From Dugong dugon (lineage: Eukaryota > Chordata > Mammalia > Sirenia > Dugongidae), in the NCBI GenBank assembly GCA_030035585.1, contig CM057482.1:7861001-7925000 (forward strand): DNA of 64,000 nucleotides. Direction: 5' to 3'. The notes under the pieces were generated by a model. That model was not told the origin of the DNA. It searched no databases and saw only the letters and a program-made list of their open reading frames with translations. The translations under genes and the position numbers were made by a program. Each line of letters begins with the position of its first letter. Position 1 is the first letter of the stretch. Positions 32,690 to 44,159 of this stretch are shown piece after piece.

Positions 32690-33560
32690 CTGGAGAGTTA
32701 CCATATTTTAGACTTCTTACTCTGTGCAGGCAGTGTGCACATGCAATATCTCATTTAAACCTCCCAACAACCTTGGAGGGATGTACTGTTGATAACACTG
32801 CTATTGCTATTGTGTTGTTGTTAGGTGGTGCCGTTGAGTCGGTTCTGACTCATAGCAACACTGTGTACAACAGAACGAAACACTGTCCGGTCCTGCGCCA
32901 TCCTCACAATCCTTGTTATGCTTGAGCCCATTGTTATAGCCAGTGTGTCAATCCATCTTGCTGAGGGTCTTCCTCTTTTTCTCTGGCCCTCTACTTTACC
33001 AAGTATGATGTCCTTCTCCAGGGACTGATCTCTCCCGATAACATGTCCAAAGTATATGAAACATAGCCTCACCATCCTTGCTTCTAAGTAACATTCTGAT
33101 TGTACTTCTTCCAAGAAAGATTTGTTCATTCTTTTGGCAGTCCATCATATATTCAATATTCTTCACCAACACCATAATTCAAAGGCATCAATTCTTCTTC
33201 GGTCTTCCTTATTCATTGCTCAGTTTTCACATGCATATGAGGCGAATGAAAACACCATGGCTTGGGTCAGGCGCACTTTAGTCTTCAAGGTGACATCTTT
33301 GCTTTTCACCATTTTAAAGAGGTCTTTTGTAACTGATTTGCCCGGTGCAATGCGTCTTTTGACTTCTTGACTGCTGCTTCCATGGATGTTGATCGTGGAT
33401 CCAAGTAAGATGAAATCCTTGACAATTTCAATCTTTTCTCCATTTAGCGTGACGTTGCTTATTGGTCCCTACTGTATAGTTGTGGAAACTGAAGTTCAGG
33501 CAGAGGATGTGACTTCCCTTTGGTCCTACAGTGTAAGTGGTATAGCCAGGAGATTCCTTT
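32690..33560 (-). mobile_element. MIR SINE split by an RTE
   Basis: 32690-32812 (ttactctgtgcaggcagtgtgcacatgc...cctcccaacaaccttggagg) and 33470-33560 (gtggaaactgaagttcaggcagaggatgtgacttccc) are the two halves of one antisense MIR. The RTE at 32813-33469 lies between them. Confidence 0.75.
32813..33469 (-). mobile_element. RTE (BovB-like) LINE 3' end
   Basis: About 655 bp, one of the two longest RTE copies here. On the minus strand it encodes SFLEEVQSECYLEARMVRLCFIYFGHVIGRDQSLEKDIILGK, then RWIDTLAITMGSSITRIVRM, and ends in a (caa)n-like tail. The 5' part (minus) keeps 'ttgtcaaggatttcatcttac'. 5'-truncated; the tail end is at 32813. Confidence 0.92.
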
Positions 33561-33748
33561 GCTGAAATTTCCAGTAATTCCAGAGTTGATCCTGCCTCCA
33601 CATCCCCATTGGAGTCTAGGTATTACTGTGGTTGTAGGAAGTGGTGTGGGAACAATCATCCTGCCTGACAAGCTTTTCACCTTCTGTTCAATGTACTTCC
33701 CTTTCCCATCAAGCTGGTGCTGCCATGTTGTGTCTGGAACATGGGGTT

Positions 33749-34275
33749 TGTTTTAGCCATCTAGTGCTGCTGTAACAGAAATACCACAAGTGGATGGCTT
33801 TAACAAAGAAAGAGAAATCTATTCTCTCACATTCTAGGAGGCTAGAAGTCCGTATTCGGTGTGCCAGCTCCAGGGGAAGGCTTTCTGTCTCCGTTGGCTC
33901 TAGGGGAAGGTCCTTGTCATCAATCTTCCCCTGGTCTAGGAGCTTCTCAGCGCAGGGACCCGGGGTCCAAAGGATGAGCTCTGCTCTCAACACTGCTTTC
34001 TTGGTGGTATGAGGTCCGCTTGTCTCTCTGCTCACTTCTCTCTTTTATATATCAAAAGATATTGACTCAAGATACAGCCTAATCCTATAGATTGAGTCCT
34101 GCCTCATTAACTTGACTGCCTCTAATCCTGCCTCATTTACATGATAGAGGTAGGATTGACAACACATACGAAAATCACATCAGAGAACAAAATGGTGGAC
34201 AATCACACAGTATTGGAATCATGGCCTAGCCAAGTTGACACACACTTTCGGAGGAACACATTTCAATCCATAACA
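33749..34275 (-). mobile_element. Solo LTR, MaLR/ERVL-like Afrotherian family
   Basis: Antisense copy from tgttttagccatctagtgctgc to tcaatccataaca, about 527 bp, of the family at 11788-12297. The flanking five bases agree only partly (gggtt, gcatt), so the target duplication is decayed or absent. No internal region. Confidence 0.85.
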
Positions 34276-34745
34276 GCATTACTGATTGTAATTGCAGCCT
34301 CTCTCAGCTCTCTCAGCATGTAACAGTTTGAGGAACACAATTCACTCTCACCTTCAGCAATACTGCAATACCTCACTTGCCTTCCTTTCACGTGGTCATC
34401 AGGCCAGTGATTCAGGAATGTCATGTTCTTACAGTAATTCATACTCGTGCTATTGTGTGCAGGTGTTGGCTCTTACTTCCTGTTAGTGCTTTGCTCTTAT
34501 TTTTACCTGCTCGGGGATTAAATGAATGAGTCTATAGCTAAAGTGGAATCAGAAGCCCCTGGAAACTCAGGGGCAGAACTAGTCGAATAGTTTTGACTTC
34601 ATGGTGTTTTTCTTTGATGGGAGATAAGGTAACATAATACAATTAAGAGGTGGCTGTGGGGTAGTGGGAAGAATATAAGACCTGAAGTCAGAAGACCAGA
34701 TTCTTTTTCTCCTTTCTGTATGATTTGGAGTTGTTCTTTTAAGTT
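34276..34745. other. No feature recognised
   Basis: Spacer. No repeat or exon identified. Confidence 0.4.
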
Positions 34746-34747
34746 AA

Positions 34748-34957
34748 AAACCCAAACTGGTTGCCGTTAAGTCAATTTTGACTCATGGCGACCCTATGTG
34801 TGTCAGAGTAGAACTGTGTGTCTTAGGCTTTTCAATAGATGATTTTTCAGATGTATATGGCCAGGCCTTTCTTCTGAGGCACCTCTGAGTGGACTTGAAC
34901 CACCAACCTTCCGGTTAGCAACCGAGCACGTTAACCATTTACACCACCCAGGTACAC
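34748..34957 (-). mobile_element. AfroSINE, long form
   Basis: Tail (ctggttgccgttaagtcaat), 'gtcagagtagaactgtgtgtc', 'ggccaggcctttcttctgaggcacc' and head (gtgtaaatggttaacgtgctc, minus strand). Confidence 0.9.
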
Positions 34958-34959
34958 AT

Positions 34960-35121
34960 AATATATACTTACGCCTTTGTTATTGTCTGTCTCGCTCTAC
35001 CAGGATGTAGTCCCACAAGGGTGGGCAGTTGGTTCATCCCCTTCACTGGTGCCCCTCTAGTGCCTCAGCTGTGCCTGAAACAGAGTAAATGCTCTGTAAA
35101 TATGTGTCCAGTGAATGAAGG
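34960..35121 (+). mobile_element. L2 LINE 3' end
   Basis: Sense L2 pattern: 'gttattgtctgtctcgctctaccaggatgtagtcccacaaggg', 'gtgcctcagctgtgcctgaaacagagtaaatgctctgtaaatatg'. Confidence 0.7.
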
Positions 35122-37115
35122 ACAGAAGATCAGGAAGGCAGGAAAGTGGCATGAAGTTAAAGGCCAAAATTTAATACAAGCAAGATTGTCACTTGTGTGA
35201 TGAGCTCTGAATGTTAAGGCTTATATTTCTTTAAAAAATTATATTTTTACCCCATTTTAAAGGTTTGTACTACGTTAAACTGTGTCACTGGCACTCAGGA
35301 CACCAGAACCATTGTTTGGTGAGCCTGGCCTGGCGGCCACAATTAGCCACATCAGCCTTCTGGCCCCTTCGGGAAGATCTTGCCCCTCTTCTCAGGACTC
35401 AGCTTTAGCCCTGCCCACCCAGACTCGGCTGGACCTAGGAGCCCAGAGAGACCCTGCCACCCTTCCCAGAGGCTAACCAGTGTACAAGCTCAGAGCAGGG
35501 ATCCTGGGCTTCTGGTTCTTCCCTCAGCCCAGCAGGAATGGGTCTGCCTTGGTTCCCTCAGGACCATCATTATGTGGGTCACTAAAGTACCACAAGAAAT
35601 ACAGCGATATGGAAACCCATAGTTACCTCAGCTCCTCTCATTACTGAATGTAGTTATAGGCTGCTTGACGTAGGTGTAAAACCCGGAAGGCAGTGCTCCA
35701 GTAACAACAGCTAAAACGTCAGCTGCCGTTGGAGCTTTACTTTGCTGACAGGTTTGGATCCAGACTTAACTGCCCCAGACCAGAAAGGAGGGGTTGTCAG
35801 CCAGAAAGACTTGCTTCATTGCTCTTCCCCCAGGCCAGCCTCTCCTTTAAATAAATGTTCAACTACTCTTTGAAGGGATCCAAATGATTATCCTGCTCAG
35901 GATGCCCACGCACTTCAGTCACTTCTCCCCTCCCTGTATTGTACCCCACGATATGGGCTTCTAGGTCCATTCCTACCAGTCTATCGTAACATCCAGTTTT
36001 ACCCCTTCCCCCCACCGTAGTGGTCTCAGCTACCACCAGCAGGCACTAAGAGTTAACCACTGGGGAAAAGCAACATTCATTTTGGCCACATTTCCTCAAA
36101 AGAGTTCAATCTATGATGATACTATCCAAGAGCATCCCAGCCTCAGCCCCAAATTTCATTTCAGTAGTTCCTAATGGAACGTTAGGGCAAGTCACACCAA
36201 GTCTTTTACCTGATGGAACCCTGGTCTCTGCATTCTGCAGTAACCTAGGCAATCAAGATACAAAAAGAGAAAGTACAGGTCACTTGGAGATGGTGTTGGT
36301 ATCTCTTAGTGGTGTTGATTCAGTACGGAATCTTGGTCAATGAAATTTTTCATGGCCAACATTGTGGTAAAGCTTTGCATTAGACATGGACCTCGAGGCA
36401 AGGTTCATTTTCTTGGCCTCTGTCTAAACACACACATTTCCCCTCATCCTTGCCAAAGAGAGTGGAAAAACACTTTTATAAGTCCATCTACCAACGACGT
36501 GAGCTTTAACAACTTGGGCGACCTACTTGGCACTGGGTTTCATTGGTCACCAGTCGCCTGAGGGCATGTGGACAGTCTGCAGCCACTTTGAGTTAGTTTA
36601 TAACCAGGGTTTTTCAGGATAGAGGCTCTTTATCTCCCTCCCTTACAAAACAGCAGAACAATAACCAGAGTGTATTTAACAAGAGAATAAAAAGGGTAAG
36701 CAAATTTGAGTTTAAGACTATGACGTCAAACAGGGTAAAGAATTGGTTGGGTCCTGCAGGTGGTTTCACGTGGGTCTGGGCCTACGTGGTTCACAGAGTG
36801 TCAGACTATGAACTCCCTGACATCAGTCCTGCAGACACACAAGGACTGTCTGTTAGACCAGGAAGTATATTTGCCCCGCAGGCAAATGGGATTGTGTGGT
36901 AAGCATTACTTTGTGAAACATCAACCGTTGCTATAGCTCGCCCTTAACAAAGTGATATGGTCTGTTAAGACCAATTTTTAATCTAGTAAATTCAAGTCCA
37001 CAAACAGTTCATCACTCAGAAATGCAACTTCTGGTTTGCCAGTACTGGTTATTAACATTTTCCAGAATCTCTTGGTTATGAGGTTAATTTTTCCCTGAAG
37101 AGTCAAGTAGCCTTC
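35122..37115. other. No gene recognised
   Basis: About 2 kb with no repeat that I can name. Short reading frames (64-80 codons) at 35282-35622 and 36113-36561 have no motif. This is one of the two longest stretches free of visible young repeats. Confidence 0.4.
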
Positions 37116-37117
37116 TG

Positions 37118-37568
37118 TTTATAACAGAAATACTACAAGTGGATGGCTTTAACAAAGAAAGAGAAATTTATTCCCTCACAGTCTAGGAGGCCAGAAGTCC
37201 GTATTCAGGGTGCCAGCTCCAGGGGAAGGCTTTCCTCTCTCTGTCAGTTATGGGGGAAAGTCCTTGTCATCAATCTTCCTCTGGTCCAGGAGCTTTGCAG
37301 CGAAAGGACCCAGGGTCCAAACGGCACGCTCTGCTCCCGGCACTACTTTCTTGGTGGTATGAGTTCCCCCTGTCTCTCTGCTCACTTCTCTCTTTTCAAT
37401 CTCAAAAGAGACTGACCTTGTCGATTGAGTCCTGCCTCATTAACGTCATAGAGGCAGGATTTACAACACGTAGGAAAAGACAAAATGGTGGACAATTACA
37501 CAATACTGGGAATCATGGCCTTGCCAAGTTGACACACATTTTTGGGGGATACAATTCAACCCATAACA
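37118..37568 (-). mobile_element. LTR piece, MaLR/ERVL-like Afrotherian family
   Basis: Antisense member of the same fossil LTR family, partial: it begins inside the family's terminal block (tataacagaaatactacaagtgg) and ends at caacccataaca. About 450 bp. Confidence 0.85.
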
Positions 37569-37734
37569 GCTTCTCTGATTCCCATCCCCCTAGGTGGAAT
37601 TGGCCACTTTGTTCCCTGCAGTACCCTGTACGTACCTTTACTGAAGGGCCCGGCATGCCGTTGATGCATCCAGCTTCGTCCATGTCTGTCTCCAGTTTCA
37701 TGAGCTTATTGAGGACCAAGGTCACACTTTGATC

Positions 37735-37830
37735 ATCTTTATCTTCTCAATGCTTAGCACAGTGCCTCGTATAAAGCTGGTACCCATGACATGTTTGTTG
37801 AATAAGTGAATAAGTACAGTCTTTTGAAAT
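37735..37830 (+). mobile_element. L2 or MIR 3' tail
   Basis: 'atgcttagcacagtgcctcgtataaagctgg' and 'gtttgttgaataagtgaataag' match the common 3' tail of these families. Confidence 0.6.
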
Positions 37831-37982
37831 GGTGCAGAACGTATGATTTCTGCAGTTGGCTTAATATCTCATTAGCTAAACCATGGCCAATAATCAAGAT
37901 TGAAAATAGTTTAAACACGATCAAGAGTAACTCCCCATTTCCCATTTTCTGCAGCCCCCCAATTTTTTTTTTCAAATAGCAT

Positions 37983-38545
37983 TCTTTTTTTTTTTTTTTT
38001 GGTGAAAATATACACAACAAAACCTATACTGATTCAACAATTTCTCCATGTACAGTTCAATGACATTGGTTACTATCTTCATATTGTGCCCCCATTCTTG
38101 CCATCTCTATACCTATTGTTTCACCTTAAACTTTTTAATCTATGCTTTAGAGTTACTATTGTTAATTTGATCTCATATAGATAATTCTCTGAAAGGGTTC
38201 AGTGTCCGAGGCAAACATTTTTTACTAAATGGGCTAAACTGTTGCTTAGTTTAAAAATGACCTCAGGGGATAGTTTCAGTTCAAGTTTTAATAATTATTT
38301 TAGGGCAACAGATTTGGGGGTTCTCCCATCTCAGTGTGTCCAGCAAGTCTGGTTTTCACAAGAATTTGAAACTCTCTTCCACATTTTTCCTTCTTTTGAT
38401 CAGGGTCCATCTATCAAGTCCTTGATCAAAATGTTCAGTAATGGTAGCCGGGCACCATCCGGTTCTTTTTGTCTCATGGCAAAGGAGGTAGTAGCTCATG
38501 GAGTAGTTCATTAGACCTGCAGTTTATTTCCTTTTCCAATTCCTG
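37983..38545 (-). mobile_element. L1 3' UTR, older Afrotherian type
   Basis: T-run of about 16, then 'ggtgaaaatatacacaacaaaacc', 'atgtacagttcaatgacattggttac', and near 38440 'aatggtagccgggcaccatccggttc', the block shared by the other L1 3' UTRs here. 5'-truncated. Confidence 0.75.
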
Positions 38546-38956
38546 GGTCTCTTTCTACCTCTGCTCCTCAAAGAGCATCAATTTTTAAGTCTTTAAATTA
38601 CATAAAACTATAAATTATATACAATGTTGAATGTAGTCTAAGTCAAGAGACTAGATTTTTGTCCAGACTCTGGCACTTATCAACTGTGTCACATTAATTG
38701 TTAGTGACCACATATAGTACTCTGTTGAGAATTCTGAAATCATCATTGAGTTCAGGAGGGAAGGAACGCTGGGATTGATTAGTGATATGTGTTACAGGTG
38801 CTGGTGGGAAAGAACAACGGAAAACAAGCCAGATATTTGCCATACTTGTAATAAACAATCTCATATATCGCTTTCCAGCTCTAAAATTCTGACACATTTT
38901 TTAGTAATTCACAGAATACTCAGTATCATTGAACACATATAACGTGAATGCTACAC

Positions 38957-39185
38957 GTGGCCAAGATGGGCTCAGTGTTTACTAGATCCAGGTGCTATGA
39001 AAGTGCTTTGCATAGATTATCTCATATCATCCTCAGAACACTATGGGGCCCATGTTATTACTATTCACATTATATAGGGCGAAACTGAGACCCGAATGTC
39101 TTGCCAGGTCACACAGCTACAACAGTGAAATCAGAATTCACACCCTGAGAGTCTTTCTCCAGAGACTGTGTTCATAATTTTTGTG
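38957..39185 (-). mobile_element. MIR SINE remnant
   Basis: Antisense MIR, long: 'tactagatccaggtgctatgaaagtgctttgc', 'tcatcctcagaacactatggggcccatg', 'gcgaaactgagacccgaatgtcttgccaggtcacacagc'. Confidence 0.85.
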
Positions 39186-39362
39186 CTGGGGTAGCCATTC
39201 CATTCCACTTTGGCTTCTTTTTAGCCATAAAGACTAAGATAATGTTTGCAATAGAAAAAAAAAAGAAGCATATTCACGGATCAGGAAACTGCTTGCATTT
39301 TACCCTGGTGAATGTGATTTCTGCAGTCAGCTTAATTTGACAGACAATGATTTGCAACTTTA

Positions 39363-39477
39363 AGGAACAAGGGGAAACCCTGGTGGTGTAGTGGTTAAGA
39401 GCTACCGCTGCTAACCAAAAGATTGGCAGTTTGCTCCTTGGAAACTCTATGGGTCAGTTCTATGAGTAGGAACAAGG
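39363..39477 (+). mobile_element. AfroSINE lacking its 3' tail, with target duplication
   Basis: The head (gaaaccctggtggtgtagtggttaagagc) through 'gaaactctatgggtcagttctat' is present, with about 12 bases missing around the B box. The RTE-like tail is absent. The 10-bp direct repeat aggaacaagg lies at 39363-39372 and 39468-39477. Confidence 0.8.
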
Positions 39478-40484
39478 AGCAGTATAAATATTAACTGTTT
39501 CTGGATCCCTAAGATCAGAGACAAGCTGTTTGAAATGCAAACACCCCTGGGAAAGTTCAGGCACGTAACTATCTTTCAGTAGTACTAATAAGCTAATGAA
39601 GTTGGGATATTCTAGTTAAAATGAAACCGAAAATATTCATTCCCTCTCATAAACAGAGAGAACAACTAAGACCTTCAGCTGGGGCCATGATGCTTCACAG
39701 CAGTTCCTTTAGCTCGCTGGTCAGCAACTCCTCACGTTTGTACACAATCCTCAGGCCCCTCTCGACTCCGCACTCCCTGACACTCAGCAGATGATCCTCC
39801 CTCCCATTTGTCCACTCTGCTGCTAGTCCTCTAGGCCAGGCAGCCTCACCAATGTATTACATCCAGTCAAAAAGGCAAGTCTAATCCGCTTGCAGCTTGT
39901 CTAGGCTCAGGTCGGAAGAGGCTCCACAGAACTCCGCATGAAGAGTTACCAGAGATGGCTACCTTGCACCCAGTCCCCAAATTCAATTGACCAAGTATGT
40001 GGAATGTGGGACCTGACCACACCTCCTTTCACTGAAGCCTGAGAAGTGCCCCCTACTCCTGTAGGTTAGGACAAGGCCATTTCCCAGTGGTGCCCGGAGG
40101 GTGGTGGGATATGCATACTATTTCACAGAGAAAAAATGCTACCTTTTGCTGCATTTTATGTTAATTTTCTTGTACCTTCACCTCATTCATTCTCCTCTAA
40201 CCAAGAGTAATCCTGTCACCTATGCTCTGGACTTCATCCTTTAAAGAACTTGCTTTCCTCCTACATTGCAGTTGTAGGTTTAAATTAATTTCCAGTTGCA
40301 CATTAAATACACTGATGCATTCTCCTTCTAAGAAATTAACAGAGTACAGATAAGGCTGAAGTCAAGTAGGTCATTGAAAATGTGGGCCTTGAAAGAGGGA
40401 TCTCGGAGAAGTAGCTTAAATGGTAAGTGAAGTTATAGTTCTAGACAAGACTGTGGAGAGAGAGAATTTTCTTCATCTTTATTC
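39478..40484. other. No gene recognised
   Basis: About 1 kb. 'ccttcagctggggccat' at 39673 repeats text at 13208, so part may be the same unclassified repeat. Nothing else assigned. Confidence 0.35.
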
Positions 40485-40990
40485 CCTTTTTTTCTTTTTT
40501 ATGGTACTTTAGATGAAGGTTTACAGAACAAACTAGTTTCCCATTGAACAGTATTTGTATTGTTTTATGGCATTGGTTAACAACCCCACGACATGTCAAC
40601 ACTCCCTTCTCAATCTTGGGTTCCCTATTACCAGCTTTCCTGTCCCCTCCTGCCTTCTAGTCCTTGCCCCTGGCCTGGTGGGCCCCTTCAGTCTCGTTTT
40701 GTTTATGGGGCTGCTGAATCTTTGGCTGAACGGTGAACCTTGGGAGTGACTTCATTACTGAGCTAAAAGGGTGTCCGGAGGCCATACTCTCGGGGTTTCT
40801 CCAGTCTCTGCCAGGCCAGTTAAGTCTGGTCTTTTTTTGTTAGACTTTTGTTCTACATTTTTCTCCAGCTCTGTCTGGGACCCTCTGTTGTGATCCGTGT
40901 CAGAGCAGTCAGTGGTGGTAGCCAGGCACCATCTAGTTGTACTGGACTTAGTCTGGTGGAGGCCGTGGTAGTGTGGTCCATTAGTTCTTA
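40485..40990 (-). mobile_element. L1 3' UTR, Afrotherian type, 5'-truncated
   Basis: 'atggtactttagatgaaggtttacagaacaaac', 'ggggctgctgaatctttggctgaacggtg', 'ccatactctcggggtttctccag', 'ggtagccaggcaccatctagttgtactgg'. Same subfamily as 19300-20150. Confidence 0.87.
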
Positions 40991-41189
40991 ATCTCTTTTT
41001 AAGCTAGCTTTCCGCCTCAGCTTAAAGAGGCTCAAATCACTCTCATCTTCACAAACAAGGAAAACCAACACACTCCCTTATCCTGGGTCTTCCTTTCGTT
41101 ACCACCTGGCTCTTTTCCTCTTCTCCCAGAAACTCCTTTTAAGATTTTCCCCAGGTCCTCCATCTACTTGTATCTCGCTTCCCTTCATC

Positions 41190-41600
41190 TTGCGTTAGGC
41201 CTGATAACAAAGAACACACTCTGACACCAAGAGTTTAAAAACCCAGGCTTACTTTATGGCTGCCTTCCACCTCAGTCGGTCCAGGGAACGGGAGAAGCCA
41301 GAAGCTGTGTGCGCGATCACGCCCACCTGCCGTATCCTCGCTGGACAGGCCGAGAAGCCCCTACAAGTGTGGATCGTCTTCTTCTCGTCAGGGGAGAGAG
41401 CTTTACATGGGGCGTTCCCAGCATTTGCAGCTGTCCGCTGAGTACTTAGCACAGCTGGAGAGCAGGTTATGGCTAGGTTAAGCACTTCCTTAGAAATTAA
41501 GCTTATCTGGATGTAACTGTGATTACTATCAGAAGTGCCCAGCAAGCTCACTTCTCTACCTCATCCTAGTCAATCAGTCTTACACATGTGTTCACATTTG
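41190..41600 (-). mobile_element. Candidate ERV LTR-like segment, CpG-bearing
   Basis: A block with more CpGs than its surroundings (for example gtgcgcgatcacgcccacctgccg near 41310). On the minus strand it has a 'cataaagtaagcctggg' block. The composition resembles a retroviral LTR in antisense, but I recognise no family. A 100-codon minus-strand frame has no motif. A single-copy CpG-rich segment is an alternative. Confidence 0.3.
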
Positions 41601-42000
41601 CATCTTTGCAATAAAACTGTTCGTATTTTTAAGCCTAAGATCCTGCTAATGTATTCTGGTGAACCACCAACAGAAGTCCCAATACATGGAGTATTAAGCC
41701 AGTAAATTCCCTGAGCAAGATGGAAGTTCTCAGATTTCTTCTGGCTCTGTCATTACGTGCACATACAAAAAAACCAGGAATAAAGTCTCTTTATAAAAGG
41801 ATAGTCAGTTGTCTTGGTAAAATTTAGTGAACATTATCCATCTTTCTCCCAGTGATTTAAAATATCATCTTTATCATAAACCTTGTTTTTAAATATATGG
41901 AGCTGTGTTTCTTTTTAGGTTCTTAGATCTCTAATTCCAGTTCACTGTCAATACCACAACTTTGTACTTGCATTGTATTTTAATTTTTGGTGGGGTCAAC
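41601..42000. other. No feature recognised
   Basis: AT-rich spacer. Confidence 0.4.
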
Positions 42001-42003
42001 CAG

Positions 42004-42187
42004 TTAAACCAGTTGCTGTGGAGTTGATTCTGTCTCATGGCAATCCCATGTGTGTCAGCCATACAACGGCTGATATTTCAGAAGTAGATTGCCAGGCCTT
42101 TCTTCCAAGGAGCCTCTGGGTAGACTTGAAGCTCCAACCTTTTTGTTAGCAACCGAGCACTTTAACTATTTGCACCACCCAGGGACT
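42004..42187 (-). mobile_element. AfroSINE, long form
   Basis: Tail (aaaccagttgctgtggagttg), 'cagaagtagattgccaggcctttcttccaagg', head (tggtgcaaatagttaaagtgc, minus strand). Confidence 0.88.
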
Positions 42188-42334
42188 TTATTATTCTTCT
42201 TTGGCAAGTATAATTTGGAGGGGGCACTATTCCACACATTTTTTCTTCCATGTGAACTTTATATCAGCTTGTTATTTTCTATTATGTACTCTTTTGGAGT
42301 TAGTATAGGGTCATATTAAAACAGGGAGGAAGAG

Positions 42335-42760
42335 CTGAGCTTTTTGATATCCCAATATTGGGAATAACTGGATAGCCATGTAGAAAAAGATAAAATTATA
42401 TCAGTTTCTTTCACCATTTATTAGAATACTTTCAAAATGGATAAGAGATTTAATGTAAAAATAAATCCACATAAGTACTTGAAGAAAACATAGGTGAATT
42501 CCTCTATAACCTGAGAACGTAGAGAACTTCCCTGTGACTCAAAATCCAGACACTAAAAGAGATAAGATTGATAAACGTGACTACATAAAAAAATTTTTTT
42601 TTCATATCCAAAAAAGAAAAATTTACAAATGGGAAAGTAAAAAGAAAACTGACAAACTGGGGAAGATATTAGCAACCCATATCTCAGGTAATAAGTTGGT
42701 ATCTTTAATATATGAAGAGATTCTAAAAATGAAGAAGTAAAAGAGATTAATAACTCTACA
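42335..42760 (+). mobile_element. Old L1 (L1M-type) ORF2 fragment
   Basis: Sense L1 near the ORF2 end: 'ataactggatagccatgtag', 'caaaatggataagagatttaatgtaaaaat', 'cttgaagaaaacataggtgaattcc', 'aaaagagataagattgataaacgtgactacat', 'aactggggaagatattagcaaccc'. This corresponds to the ORF2 region after the RT domain. Heavily diverged. Confidence 0.82.
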
Positions 42761-43050
42761 GAAAAATAAACAAGGGTTAAGGCATAATAATGAGATGCAA
42801 TGTAAAACTGTTGTCAAATGCCAACTCCCCATATATGACCAATTCAACCACCTCATAATAAGACAAAGTCAGGTTTCTTGCTTAGCTTGATAAGACAGAA
42901 CCCCACGTCAACAGAGCTTTGGTAGTGTCTCCGAGAGAGGAATGCAGGGTCAGATTTTATTGGACATTTGAAGGTTAGTTAAGGTGGCTCTTTCAATGTA
43001 GGGGTGGGAGGGCAAGTGTAGGGGGAGGGAAGGTGGCTTGATTAAAATTG
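42761..43050. other. No feature recognised
   Basis: Spacer before the tRNA-Gly SINE. Confidence 0.4.
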
Positions 43051-43055
43051 GGGAA

Positions 43056-43398
43056 GGATCAACCGTGGTTCAGGGGTAGAATTCTCGCCTTCCAATTGGG
43101 AGACCGAGGTTCGATTCTTGGCCAATGTACCTCATGAGTAGACACCATCTGTCCCTCAGTGGAGGCTTACCTGTTGCCATAATTCTGAACATGTTGCAGC
43201 AGAGCTTCTAGACTAAGATGAACTAGAAAGAAAGGCCTGGTGATCTACTTCTGAAAATTAGCCTGCGAAAACCCTACAGATCACAACAGTCCCATCTACA
43301 ACTGATCACGGGGATGGTGCACGACTGGGTATCATCTTGTTCTATTGTGCATGGGATTAGTGTGAGTTGGGGGCTGACTTGACAACAGCAGCAGAATG
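43056..43398 (+). mobile_element. tRNA-Gly-derived SINE with RTE-like tail
   Basis: The head is close to tRNA-Gly: A box in 'gtggttcaggggtagaattctcgcc', B box in 'gaggttcgattcttggcc', ending 'aatgtacc'. A 200-bp body follows, containing 'gaaaggcctggtgatctacttctgaaaa', which is shared with long AfroSINEs. The tail (tgttctattgtgcatgggattagtgtgagttgg...ttgacaacagcagca) resembles the RTE 3' end. It is not a working tRNA gene: the acceptor and anticodon stems are degraded. Confidence 0.85.
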
Positions 43399-43589
43399 GG
43401 ACAAAATTTTGGTGCAGGCTGAGAGTCAGAAAAAAGCTAGTAAGTGTCAGAGCCAGCTTGAGAACAGGGGTTTCCCGAGCTCAGAGTTCTTGTGGCCCTG
43501 TGTCCTTCGTGGAACATGGCAAGTGGCCCTAAAGAAGACAGACCTGGAAGTGGCTTCATAGAAAGACGACTTTGAAGTCAGGGATGGAG

Positions 43590-44035
43590 TCAGAGTTCAT
43601 TCATTCGTTTATGTATTCGTTCATTCAGCAAACATTTTTTGCACCTGTACTGTGTACCAAGCTCTAAAGATGAGTGAGGGACACAGGTCCTGCCTTCAAG
43701 CCTTGTGGGCAGACAGATGCCTATGTGTGTGGTTGAAGCAAGCACAGCGGGGCTATCATGCAGGTTTGCACAAAGCCCTGTGGGAACCCAGCTTCTCCTA
43801 GGGGCTCAGAGAAGATGTCACAGCACTTCTAGGTCAAAAAAGAGAAATGTAATAGGCTTCGAAGAGGAGGAAGGGTATGCCAAGCAGGCCCATGAAAGGG
43901 GCACCAGCAAGATCAGGGAATGGCAGAGAAGAAGTACGCGTGGCAGACAGGGCGGAAGTGGGGTGGGTGGAAAGTTAGACTGGGCCTACCTCATGAAGGG
44001 CTTTGACCCTAGACTGGAGGGTTAGGTTTTCAGTG
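43590..44035 (-). mobile_element. L2 LINE remnant
   Basis: Antisense L2 in order: 'ttcattcagcaaacattttttgcacctgtactgtgtacc', 'cctgccttcaagccttg', then 'gccaagcaggcccatgaaagg' and 'ctcatgaagggctttgaccc'. Confidence 0.75.
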
Positions 44036-44159
44036 TGGAGGAATTCCTGTCAAGACCTTGGGGCTATGGGAAACCTTTTCCTATTGCCCTTGCCCTGATC
44101 AGCTACTGCAGCTGGTTTACTCCAGAACACCTGGACGAGCTCTGGACTCCCTGCTGGTT

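Noticed and set aside
32690-32812. Independent short MIR next to an RTE
   Set aside because: The remainder of the same MIR resumes after the RTE at 33470, so it is one MIR split by an insertion.
43056-43130. tRNA-Gly gene
   Set aside because: A and B boxes are visible, but the stems are degraded and a SINE body and tail follow. A second copy exists at 44160-44505.
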